Shown piece after piece: positions 1-6,077 of a stretch of DNA of 10,583 nt. Below the pieces are notes generated by a model. That model was not told the origin of the DNA. It ran no database searches and saw nothing but the letters and a program-made list of their open reading frames with translations. Positions within the stretch are counted from its first letter, which is position 1; each line of letters starts with the position of its first letter. Origin of the DNA: an uncultured Eubacteriales bacterium (GTDB taxonomy: Bacteria; Bacillota; Clostridia; Oscillospirales; Oscillospiraceae); the NCBI GenBank assembly GCA_900551355.1, contig URVR01000048.1:1-10583 (forward strand). Direction: 5' to 3'. A program made the position numbers and the translations under genes.

Positions 1-120
1 GCGGACGGCGACTTCGGCGCGGGCACAGAGGCGGCGCTGAAGCAGTTCCAGACCAAGTACGGCCTCGGCGCGGACGGCATCGCAGGCCGCGGCACCTGGG
101 GCAAGCTGCTGGGACAGTAA
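1..120 (+). CDS. Peptidoglycan-binding-domain protein, C-terminal fragment
   Basis: Reading frame 1 is open from the first base and ends at TAA (118-120), giving the last 39 residues of a protein whose start lies off the contig. The fragment has the signature of the PG_binding_1 fold: a DGDFG turn, the TEAALKQFQ helix, then GLGADGIAG and a Trp-containing GTWGKLL end. This three-helix domain is normally a non-catalytic wall-binding module in autolysins, spore cortex hydrolases, amidases and phage endolysins. Here the domain sits at the extreme C-terminus. The catalytic part is not visible, so the enzyme activity cannot be stated. A structured repeat lies 13 bases after the stop codon. The domain call is firm; any specific role is unknown. 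Confidence 0.85.
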   Translation, partial: ADGDFGAGTEAALKQFQTKYGLGADGIAGRGTWGKLLGQ

Positions 121-133
121 TTAAAAAGATATC

Positions 134-164
134 CCATTGCATAGCCATGCAATGGCTATGCAAT
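134..164. repeat. Overlapping inverted repeats forming two alternative hairpins
   Basis: Two perfect inverted repeats share sequence. CCATTGCAT (134-142) pairs with ATGCAATGG (147-155) across a 4-base loop. ATTGCATAGCC (136-146) pairs with GGCTATGCAAT (154-164) across a 7-base loop. The two folds exclude each other. On the plus strand no T-run follows, so this is not a classical terminator for the gene ending at 120. On the minus strand the sequence after it runs into TCTTTTTAA (122-130), so it could stop readthrough from the tRNA-Pro side. The function is undetermined. Confidence 0.55.
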
Positions 165-200
165 AGACCACGCCGCAGTATGCCGAGTACGCGTTAAAGG

Positions 201-253
201 TAAAAATAAAAGTGCCGCATTTTACACTGAAACATGTAAAATGCGGCACTTTT
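201..253 (-). terminator. Intrinsic terminator of tRNA-Pro
   Basis: This is a perfect 19-bp inverted repeat (208-226 and 235-253) around an 8-base loop. On the minus strand it is followed by ATTTTTA (201-207). The distal arm abuts the encoded CCA of tRNA-Pro and overlaps it by one base, so transcription ends directly after the tRNA. On the plus strand the repeat ends in CTTTT, so some bidirectional action is possible. Confidence 0.93.
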
Positions 254-329
254 GGTCCGAGTGTCGAGATTCGAACTCGAGGCCTCTTGAACCCCATTCA
301 AGCGCGATACCAAACTTCGCCACACCCGG
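253..329 (-). tRNA. trnP: tRNA-Pro, anticodon GGG
   Basis: On the minus strand the sequence folds into a complete cloverleaf of 77 nt including the encoded CCA (253-255). The acceptor stem CCGGGTG pairs with CACTCGG through one G-U pair, with discriminator A. The D stem is GCGA/TCGC. The anticodon stem CTTGA/TCAAG encloses the loop ATGGGGT, giving anticodon GGG. The T arm is TCGAG-TTCGAAT-CTCGA. The tRNA decodes CCC and CCU proline codons, which suits a high-GC genome. It has its own promoter and terminator and is transcribed away from the two tRNA-Ser genes. Confidence 0.96.
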
Positions 330-358
330 ATATATTGGCTGTCTCAAACAGCCTGTTA

Positions 359-387
359 ATAGTACCACAGTTCTTTCTCTTTTTCAA
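359..387 (-). promoter_or_regulatory. Sigma-A-type promoter for tRNA-Pro
   Basis: On the minus strand TTGAAA (382-387) and TACTAT (359-364) are separated by 17 bp. The predicted start is near 352, about 20 nt before the tRNA 5' end. A small hairpin (GGCTGT/ACAGCC, 337-353) covers the 5' leader and would be removed by RNase P processing. Confidence 0.8.
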
Positions 388-430
388 CCCCTAATTTCAA
401 ATTTTTTCAAAAAAGTTGCGGTTCTTTTTG

Positions 431-459
431 TTGACAAAGCACCCGCCGCATGGTAATAT
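431..459 (+). promoter_or_regulatory. Sigma-A-type promoter for the tRNA-Ser pair
   Basis: A consensus TTGACA (431-436) is followed after 17 bp by TAATAT (454-459). The predicted start is near 466, about 30 nt before the first tRNA-Ser. It is divergent from the tRNA-Pro promoter, with an AT-rich stretch between the two. Confidence 0.88.
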
Positions 460-496
460 ATTAATCGCATCTGGCATCAGGGGCGCTTTTGCATAC

Positions 497-584
497 GGAG
501 AGATGGCTGAGTGGTCGAAAGCACCGGTCTTGAAAACCGGCGATGTGAAAGCATCCGTGGGTTCGAATCCCACTCTCTCCGCCA
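497..584 (+). tRNA. trnS: tRNA-Ser, anticodon UGA
   Basis: This is an 88-nt cloverleaf with encoded CCA (582-584). The acceptor stem GGAGAGA pairs with TCTCTCC, with discriminator G. The anticodon stem CCGGT/ACCGG holds loop CTTGAAA, with TGA at 531-533. The long variable arm of a class II tRNA lies between the anticodon and T arms, as expected for serine. It is the first gene of a two-tRNA transcript. Confidence 0.97.
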
Positions 585-598
585 GAAATTTCATATCT

Positions 599-690
599 GC
601 GGAAGTACCCAAGTGGCCGAAGGGGCTCCCCTGCTAAGGGAGTAGGCCGTCAAAAACGGCGCGAGGGTTCAAATCCCTCCTTCCGCGCCA
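599..690 (+). tRNA. trnS: tRNA-Ser, anticodon GCU
   Basis: This is a 92-nt class II cloverleaf with encoded CCA (688-690). The acceptor stem GCGGAAG pairs with CTTCCGC, with discriminator G. The anticodon stem CTCCC/GGGAG holds loop CTGCTAA, with GCT at 633-635. The variable arm is long (around GGCCGT...ACGGC). It lies 14 bp after the first tRNA-Ser and shares its promoter. The terminator begins at its final A. Confidence 0.97.
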
Positions 691-725
691 AAAAGAAAAC
701 CACCCGACAGGGTGGTTTTCTTTTT
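690..725. terminator. Bidirectional terminator between tRNA-Ser and the nitrogen operon
   Basis: This is a perfect 16-bp hairpin (690-705 with 710-725, loop GACA) with an A-rich 5' flank and a T-rich 3' flank. It can stop the tRNA-Ser transcript on the plus strand and the ANTAR-ending operon on the minus strand, whose last stop codon is at 748. Confidence 0.92.
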
Positions 726-747
726 GCCATTTGCCGTTTTCTCAGCA

Positions 748-1332
748 TCACTGATATGTCCGGATGATGTTCTCCGCCGCCTCCCGCTTGGAGATGCGCA
801 GATCCATGGCCTGCTTTTCGATGTAGCGGTGCGCCTCCGGCTCCGTCATGCTCAGGCACTCGATCAGCAGCCACTTTGCGCGGTTGACAAGGCGGATCTC
901 CTTGATCTTCTCCTCCACCGTGGCCTGCCGCGCCTGCATCTGCCGCATCCGCTCCCGCGTGGCGCAGAGGATGCGCAGGTTCTGCGCCACCATCTGTCGG
1001 TTCGTCGGCTTGGACAGGGTGATGACGCCGTAGCCCACCACCTTGGCGTACACGTCGTTGTACTGGTCGCTTTTCACCAGCAGCAGCACGCCGGCGCCGC
1101 TGGTGCCGCAGATGTCGATGGCCAGACGCATCCCGAAATCATCCGGCAGCGGCGTGTTGATGAGCACGATGTCGAACTCCGTGTCCGTCAGCCGCCTGCG
1201 GGCCTCACCCACGCTGCGCACCGTGGTCACCGGCCAGTAGTCCGTCATAGGGAGCAGTGGCATGACGTTGTTGATAAAGCTGTCCGACGCGCTGACGATC
1301 AGCACGCTGTATGTTTTTTCCTGAAAAACCAC
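748..1332 (-). CDS. ANTAR-domain RNA-binding antiterminator with degenerate receiver
   Basis: This 194-residue regulator has an N-terminal receiver-like domain (about residues 7-125), a short helical linker, and a C-terminal ANTAR domain (about 135-190). Proteins with this domain (AmiR, NasR, EutV) bind paired or single six-base-loop RNA hairpins and block terminator formation. The receiver is degenerate. The phosphoacceptor position in VLINTPLPD is Asn59, and the acidic pair after strand 1 reads SAS, although Lys108 (SKP) is kept. The start is GTG at 1332, chosen because AGGAGG lies 6 bases upstream. It is the last gene of the glutamate synthase/glutamine synthetase operon, 40 bp after glnA. 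From memory, a similar regulator, NitR, sits beside glnA in Clostridium saccharobutylicum. Its probable targets here are the two leaders at 5973-6041 and 6200-6255, one of which controls its own operon. Confidence 0.93.
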   Translation of the reverse strand: MVFQEKTYSVLIVSASDSFINNVMPLLPMTDYWPVTTVRSVGEARRRLTDTEFDIVLINTPLPDDFGMRLAIDICGTSGAGVLLLVKSDQYNDVYAKVVGYGVITLSKPTNRQMVAQNLRILCATRERMRQMQARQATVEEKIKEIRLVNRAKWLLIECLSMTEPEAHRYIEKQAMDLRISKREAAENIIRTYQ

Positions 1333-1372
1333 AAGCCCCCTCCTTTCTTTGCAAAGGCTGCCGTCCGGCGGC

Positions 1373-2584
1373 TTACAGCCGCGTGTAGGCGCGGATCACC
1401 GACTCGGGGAGGTGCGCCTTTACGAACGCGCTTGTGTCGGCCAGCGTGACGGCCTCCGCCAGGGAGCCGGGGAGCGTCCGCAGGGTCTTCAGCGTTTCGG
1501 CGGGCGCGGTGTAGAGATTCAGGTCCGTCGCGGGCGGCAGCACCAGACCGTTTTTGATGCCGTGCAGCCCGGCGTAGATCAGCAGCGCATAGGCCAGATA
1601 GGGATTGGCGGTGGAATCGGCCGAGCGCAGCTCCGCCCGGCGGTTTTCACCGACGGCGGCGGGGATGCGGATAAGCTGGGAGCGGTTCTCCTCCGACCAG
1701 GTCACATAGCGCGGCGCCTTGTCGTGGCCCAGCCGGCGGTAGGACTCCTCGCAGGGGTCGAGGAACAGGGTGATCTCCGCGGCCTTGTCCAGGATGCCGG
1801 CAATGACGGCGGCAGGCATGTCCGCCTGCCCGCTGCCCCTGGCGGAGATGTTGATGTGCATGCCGTTTCCGTCCCAGTCCGGCAGCGGCTTGGGAGAAAA
1901 GTTGGCGCACAGGCCGTTCAGCGCCGCCACCGTGCGGACCACGGTGCGGAACGTGACGGCGTTGTCCGCCGCCGTCAGGGGGTCGGAGTAGCGGAAGTCG
2001 ATCTCATTCTGTCCCGGGCCGCTTTCGTGGTGGGAGCATTCGGGCTGAATGCCCATCTGCTCCAGCATCAGGCAGATCTCCCGGCGGATATGCTCGCCCT
2101 TGTCGTCGGGGGCGATGTCCATGTAACCGGCCTCGTCGTGGGGGATGGTGGTGTCTCTGCCGTGCTCGTCCAGCTCAAACAGATAGAATTCCATCTCCGC
2201 GCCGAAGGCGAAGCGGTAGCCCGCGTCGGCCGCGTCGGCCACCGCCCGCTTCAGGATGCTGCGGGTGTCCCGCTCGAAGGCGCGGCCGTCGGGGTAGAAA
2301 ATATCGCAGAACATCCGCACCACCTTGCCCTGCTCGGGCCGCCACGGCAGCTGCACCAGCGTGGACGGATCCGGCCGCAGCAGCAGGTCGGAGCGTGTCT
2401 CGCCGCCGAAGCCCTCGATGGCGGAGGCGTCGATGGCGATGCCGTATTCAAAAGCGCGGCGCAGCTCGCTGGGCATAATGGCCACGTTGTGCTGCCTGCC
2501 GTAGACGTTGCAGAAGGCCAGGCGGATGAACCTGACGTCCTCCTGCTGTACGAACTCCATGACCTCTTCCCGCGTATACTTCAC
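1373..2584 (-). CDS. glnA: Glutamine synthetase type I, short form
   Basis: This 403-residue protein resembles GlnA, the ATP-dependent ligase making glutamine from glutamate and ammonia. Metal and substrate motifs are present: GAEMEF (E130, E132), HHESGPGQNE (E187, E194), GMH (H243), NRSQLIRIPA (R301, R306) and RRAELR (E318, R320). The start is GTG at 2584, with AGAGGTGG about 5 bases upstream. A TTG at 2605 in the same frame lacks a ribosome binding site. Three oddities are visible. The protein is about 40 residues shorter than usual GlnA and stops soon after the HLPESVI helix. The flap that normally reads PGYEAP reads GHDKAP. The Asn of the NGSGMH motif is Asp238. There is no adenylylation loop of the proteobacterial type. 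It lies 17 bp after the GXGXG gene and is the fourth gene of the operon. A GS-like paralogue with altered activity cannot be excluded. Confidence 0.9.
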   Translation of the reverse strand: MKYTREEVMEFVQQEDVRFIRLAFCNVYGRQHNVAIMPSELRRAFEYGIAIDASAIEGFGGETRSDLLLRPDPSTLVQLPWRPEQGKVVRMFCDIFYPDGRAFERDTRSILKRAVADAADAGYRFAFGAEMEFYLFELDEHGRDTTIPHDEAGYMDIAPDDKGEHIRREICLMLEQMGIQPECSHHESGPGQNEIDFRYSDPLTAADNAVTFRTVVRTVAALNGLCANFSPKPLPDWDGNGMHINISARGSGQADMPAAVIAGILDKAAEITLFLDPCEESYRRLGHDKAPRYVTWSEENRSQLIRIPAAVGENRRAELRSADSTANPYLAYALLIYAGLHGIKNGLVLPPATDLNLYTAPAETLKTLRTLPGSLAEAVTLADTSAFVKAHLPESVIRAYTRL

Positions 2585-2601
2585 GGTTCCACCTCTTTCG
2601 T

Positions 2602-3324
2602 TCAATTTGTGACATACAGCTGCCGGTAGGGATCGCTGCTGTTGGGGGTGACGACGGTAAACGGATGGCGCAGAAGCTCCCGGCAGCGCCCGCCGAACAG
2701 GCGGCAGAACGTATGCAGGTACGTCTCGATCTCCTGCAGGTCCTCCTCGCCGGCGGGGCGGGCCACCACCTGACCGGGAAACAGGATGTCCCGGCAGTCG
2801 GAGCGGAGAAACAGCTTCCCGCCGTGCATACCGGTGCAGGGGAAATTGCTGACGATAGGGCGGCTGCTCTCCGTCAGCCCCAGCACGATGATGATGCCGC
2901 CGGCCTGGTACTCGCCCAGAAAGCTGCCGGCCCGGCCGCCGATGACCATAACGGGTAGCCTGTCGCCGTAGGCCTTCATGTGGATCCCGGCGCGGTAGCC
3001 GGCGTTGCCCGCGACGTACAGCTCGCCGCCCCGCATGGCATAGCCTGCGGCGTCGCCGATGCTGCCGTGGACGACGATGCGCCCCGCGTTCATGGTGTCG
3101 CCCACAGCGTCCTGCGCGTCGCCGCGCACCTCGATGCAGGCGCCGTCCAGATAGGCGCCCAGCGCGTTGCCGGGCGTCCCCGTGATGGTCAGGCGGTCGT
3201 GCCCCAGCCCCGCGCCGATGAACCGCTGTCCGAGACAGCCCGTCACCGCAATATCCCCGGAGCTGCTCCGGATGGCTGCGTTCAACTGCCGGTAGTCCAT
3301 TTGCGATGCATCAATATGGGTCAT
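2602..3324 (-). CDS. Glutamate synthase GXGXG (alpha-helix/beta-helix C-terminal) subunit
   Basis: This 240-residue protein matches the C-terminal GXGXG domain of the glutamate synthase large subunit, encoded here as a separate gene. Residues about 35-150 show the repeating Gly pattern of a right-handed beta-helix (GNALGAYLDG, GDAVG-like turns, GNAGYRAG, GGRAGSFLGEYQAGG). A C-terminal segment (about 165-240) is less repetitive. In fused GltB this domain has a structural role and supports the tunnel that carries ammonia from the glutaminase site to the FMN site. The start is ATG at 3324, with GGAGG about 9 bases upstream. An in-frame ATG at 3342 has no ribosome binding site. It is third in the operon, 33 bp after the FMN subunit. 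Similar domains occur in formylmethanofuran dehydrogenase subunit C, but the neighbours settle the assignment. Confidence 0.92.
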   Translation of the reverse strand: MTHIDASQMDYRQLNAAIRSSSGDIAVTGCLGQRFIGAGLGHDRLTITGTPGNALGAYLDGACIEVRGDAQDAVGDTMNAGRIVVHGSIGDAAGYAMRGGELYVAGNAGYRAGIHMKAYGDRLPVMVIGGRAGSFLGEYQAGGIIIVLGLTESSRPIVSNFPCTGMHGGKLFLRSDCRDILFPGQVVARPAGEEDLQEIETYLHTFCRLFGGRCRELLRHPFTVVTPNSSDPYRQLYVTN

Positions 3325-3357
3325 TATAGCACACCTCCGCATGTTCTGTACATGAAA

Positions 3358-4863
3358 TTATTCACCGGCATGGGAAATTCCCAGTATGGCAAGCTCCCTG
3401 TCGGTCATGCCGATGCCTCGGAGCATCAGGCGGTTGCCCTTCAGCGCCTCGATGGAGTTGATGCCCATGCCGCCCATCATCTCCTTGATCTCGCGCTTCC
3501 ACGCCGTCAGCAGGTTCACCAGCCGGCGGCTCCCGCTCTCGATGTCCAGCCGCCGCACCAGCGCCGGATCCTGCGTGGCGATGCCCCAGCTGCACCGGCC
3601 TGTCTGGCAGGTGCGGCAGAGGTGACAGCCCAGGGCCAGCAGCGCCGCCGTGCCGATATAGCAGGCATCCGCCCCCAGCGCCACGGCCTTGACCACGTCC
3701 GCCGAGGAACGGATGCTGCCGCTGACCACCAGCGAAACGCGGTTCCGGATGCCCTCGTCCCGCAGGCGCTGATCCATCGCGGCCAGCGCCAGCTCAATGG
3801 GGATGCCCACGGTGTCGCGGATGCGGGTGGGCGCCGCGCCCGTCCCGCCGCGGAAGCCGTCGATGGCGATGATGTCCGCGCCGCTCCGGGCGATGCCGCT
3901 GGCGATGGCGGCAATGTTGTGTACCGCCGCCACCTTTACGATCACGGGCTTCCGGTATTCCGTGGCCTCCTTCAGGGAGTACACCAGCTGCCGCAGATCC
4001 TCGATGGAATAGATGTCGTGGTGCGGGGCGGGGGAGATGGCATCCGCCCCCTCCGGCACCATTCTGGTGCGGGACACGTCCCCCACGATCTTGGCGCCGG
4101 GCAGATGACCGCCGATGCCCGGCTTCGCGCCCTGTCCCATCTTGATCTCGATGGCGGCGCCGGCCTCCAGATACTGCTTGTGTACGCCGAACCGGCCGGA
4201 CGCCACCTGCACGATGGTGTTCTCCCCGTAGGCGTAGAGATCCTCGTGCAGTCCGCCCTCGCCGGTGTTGTAGCAGATGCCAAGCTCCCGGGCCGCCCGC
4301 GCCAGACAGACGTGGGCGTTGTAGCTGATGGAGCCGTAGCTCATGGCGGAGAACATCACCGGCATGGACAGCTCGATCTGCGGCGGCAGCCGGCAGTCCA
4401 GCCGCCCGCTTTCATCCCGGCGGAGCGTCTCCGGCTTTTTCCCCAGGAACACCCGGGTCTCCATTGGCTCGCGCAGGGGGTCCACCGGCGGGTTCGTCAC
4501 CTGCGAGGCGTTGATCAGGATCCTGTCCCAGTACACGGGAAGGCGCTTGGGATTGCCCATGGACGACAGCAGGACACCGCCGCTGTCCGCCTGTTTATAG
4601 ATCTCCTTGACGGTGTCCTCATCCCAGTTGGCGTTCTCCCGGAAGGCGCAGTCGCTTTTCCGGATCTTCAGCGCGTGGGTGGGACAGAAGCACACGCAGC
4701 GCTGGCAGTCCACGCATTTGCTGTCGTCGCAGGTCATGCGGCCCGTTCTGCTGTCGAAGACGTGTACGCCGCAGGCACACTGGCTCTCGCAGATACGGCA
4801 GCTCGTGCATCTGCCGCTGTCGCGGACCACCTCGAACTGTGGGTAGATGTAGCCGACTCCCAT
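3358..4863 (-). CDS. gltB: Glutamate synthase FMN/Fe-S synthase subunit with ferredoxin domain
   Basis: This 501-residue protein is the split, archaeal-type synthase subunit. It reduces 2-iminoglutarate, formed from 2-oxoglutarate and ammonia, to glutamate. Residues 15-65 hold two four-cysteine clusters, C19-C22-C25-C29 and C50-C53-C56-C60, typical of two [4Fe-4S] centres. Residues about 100-490 form the FMN-binding barrel with KMGQGAKPG (241-249), SPAPHHD (277-283) and GFRGGTGAAP (336-345). C413, C419 and C424 match the spacing (x5, x4) of the [3Fe-4S] cluster of glutamate synthases. The ATG overlaps the TGA of the preceding gene by one base. AAGGAGGGG lies inside the end of that gene, so the two are probably translationally coupled. 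The electron donor is not evident. The ferredoxin domain suggests ferredoxin or a separate flavoprotein. Confidence 0.95.
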   Translation of the reverse strand: MGVGYIYPQFEVVRDSGRCTSCRICESQCACGVHVFDSRTGRMTCDDSKCVDCQRCVCFCPTHALKIRKSDCAFRENANWDEDTVKEIYKQADSGGVLLSSMGNPKRLPVYWDRILINASQVTNPPVDPLREPMETRVFLGKKPETLRRDESGRLDCRLPPQIELSMPVMFSAMSYGSISYNAHVCLARAARELGICYNTGEGGLHEDLYAYGENTIVQVASGRFGVHKQYLEAGAAIEIKMGQGAKPGIGGHLPGAKIVGDVSRTRMVPEGADAISPAPHHDIYSIEDLRQLVYSLKEATEYRKPVIVKVAAVHNIAAIASGIARSGADIIAIDGFRGGTGAAPTRIRDTVGIPIELALAAMDQRLRDEGIRNRVSLVVSGSIRSSADVVKAVALGADACYIGTAALLALGCHLCRTCQTGRCSWGIATQDPALVRRLDIESGSRRLVNLLTAWKREIKEMMGGMGINSIEALKGNRLMLRGIGMTDRELAILGISHAGE

Positions 4864-5957
4864 CAGAATTTCCCCTCCTTCACGCGCACGATCACCGGCT
4901 CGCCGCCGGCCGGCGCGTAGATGCTCTCCGCGTCCGGCTCCATGGCGCGGATGGCCGCCCCCTCGCTGGCGATGTATACCTTATCGTCCTTTTCTCCCAC
5001 CACCATGCTCCGGAGCTTCAGCCGGTCGTTCAGCGCCATGAGGCCGCCCTCGAAGCCCAGCACGATGGAGAACGGGCCTGTGATCAGCAGGCTGGAGAAC
5101 ACCTTGCGCAGATACAGCAGCTTCTCCTGCTCCTGAGGGGGCTTCCGGTCGATGGTGGACCAGAACGGCGCCGCGATGACGGCGGCCATCTCCTCCAACG
5201 AGAGCTTCTGCCGCCGCAGCAGGTAGTCGGCGATGTAGGTGATGACCTCCGTGTCCGTCTGCAGGGTGCACTTATACCCGAACATCTCCATAAAGCGCCG
5301 GTTGGCGTCGTAGGAGGAGATCTCGCCGTTGTGGACGACGGAGTAGTTCAGCAGGGCGAAGGGGTGCGCGCCGCCCCACCAGCCGGGGGTATTGGTGGGG
5401 TAGCGGCCGTGAGCCGTCCAGCTGTACGCCTCGTACTCCTCCAGCCGGTAGAAGTACCCCACGTCCTCCGGATAGCCGACGGCCTTGAAAACGCCCATGT
5501 TCTTGCCGCTGGAAAACACATATGCGCCCTTCATCCGGGTGTTGATGGCCATGACCGTGCGGGTCACGCACTCCTCCTCATCGATCTGCATGGAGGCCAG
5601 CACGCTGCGCAGCGGCGTCACAAAGAAGCGCCAGATCAGCGGCTCGTCGGTGATGGCGGGGGTCGTCCGGATGGGGATGCGCTCCAGATGGACGATCTCC
5701 ATGGTCTCCCGCAGAAGGGCCTCGCAGTTCTTCCGGGCGGTGCGGTCCTCCAGGAACATGTGCAGGGCGAAGAAGTCCTTGTATTCGGGGTAAATGCCGT
5801 AGGCCGCAAAGCCGCCGCCCAGACCGTTGGAGCGGTCGTGCATGGGGCGCATGCTCTCAATGATCTTCTCACCGGTCATCCGCTGCCCGTCCCTTGAAAT
5901 AACGGCAGAGATCGCGCAGCCCGACGGGATGCGGATCTGGCCCTCCAGTTTGTCCAT
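4863..5957 (-). CDS. Glutamate synthase glutaminase (class II amidotransferase) subunit
   Basis: This 364-residue Ntn-hydrolase-type glutaminase releases ammonia from glutamine for the synthase subunit. The candidate nucleophile is Cys14 in the context IPSGC, so a 13-residue propeptide must be removed to expose it. Other amidotransferase motifs are HGRYPTNT (183-190), HNGEISS (209-215) and TDTEVI (234-239). The start is ATG at 5957, because AGGGAG lies 8 bases upstream and the domain begins here. An in-frame upstream start at 6197 would run through the promoter and terminator, so it is rejected. It is the first gene of the minus-strand operon. The gene order glutaminase, FMN subunit, GXGXG follows the domain order of the fused GltB protein. 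Expression should depend on readthrough of the leader terminator at 5973-6038. Confidence 0.93.
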   Translation of the reverse strand: MDKLEGQIRIPSGCAISAVISRDGQRMTGEKIIESMRPMHDRSNGLGGGFAAYGIYPEYKDFFALHMFLEDRTARKNCEALLRETMEIVHLERIPIRTTPAITDEPLIWRFFVTPLRSVLASMQIDEEECVTRTVMAINTRMKGAYVFSSGKNMGVFKAVGYPEDVGYFYRLEEYEAYSWTAHGRYPTNTPGWWGGAHPFALLNYSVVHNGEISSYDANRRFMEMFGYKCTLQTDTEVITYIADYLLRRQKLSLEEMAAVIAAPFWSTIDRKPPQEQEKLLYLRKVFSSLLITGPFSIVLGFEGGLMALNDRLKLRSMVVGEKDDKVYIASEGAAIRAMEPDAESIYAPAGGEPVIVRVKEGKF

Positions 5958-5972
5958 ATCATCAGCTCCCTG

Positions 5973-6038
5973 TAAAATAAAACAAAACAACGGCGTCGTG
6001 CAGGCACAATACCGCTGTGCTTGCAGAACGCCGTTGTT
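5973..6038 (-). promoter_or_regulatory. Leader attenuator of the glutamate synthase operon
   Basis: On the minus strand a perfect 11-bp inverted repeat (ACGCCGTTGTT at 6028-6038 and its complement at 5986-5996) is followed by TTGTTTTATTTTA (5973-5985), which makes an intrinsic terminator. The interior can pair further (TGCA...TGCA, GCACA...TGTGC), extending the stem. It begins at about the transcription start and ends just before the ribosome binding site at 5966-5971, so transcription should stop early unless it is antiterminated. The 5' arm overlaps the ANTAR-like hairpin at 6024-6041. Confidence 0.82.
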
Positions 6039-6041
6039 CCG
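6024..6041 (-). promoter_or_regulatory. Candidate ANTAR-binding RNA hairpin, glutamate synthase leader
   Basis: On the minus strand CGGAAC-AACGGC-GTTCTG forms a 6-bp stem (one G-U) with a six-base loop that has A at position 1 and G at position 4. This is the loop signature described for ANTAR targets. It uses the same bases as the 5' arm of the leader terminator, so the two folds exclude each other. It lies at the very start of the predicted transcript. No second such hairpin is clear in this leader. Confidence 0.65.
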
Positions 6042-6045
6042 CTCC

Positions 6046-6074
6046 AGTATACACCGCGATTCTGACGCTTTCAA
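6046..6074 (-). promoter_or_regulatory. Promoter of the glutamate synthase/glnA/ANTAR operon
   Basis: On the minus strand TTGAAA (6069-6074) and TATACT (6046-6051) are separated by 17 bp. The predicted start is near 6039, about 80 nt before the first ATG. It fits sigma-A spacing exactly and faces away from the glnN promoter. Confidence 0.82.
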
Positions 6075-6077
6075 TGC

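Noticed and set aside
416..637. Small open frames over the tRNA genes
   Set aside because: They overlap three complete tRNAs and their promoters; tRNA folding explains the sequence.
1349..2629. Plus-strand open frame of 426 codons opposite glnA
   Set aside because: It lies opposite a well supported glutamine synthetase and has no recognisable protein features.
2980..4920. Long plus-strand open frame of 646 codons opposite the FMN and GXGXG subunit genes
   Set aside because: It is antisense to two genes with clear family motifs, is rich in Ala, Arg, His and Gln without any domain, and has no ribosome binding site. It results from high GC at third positions.
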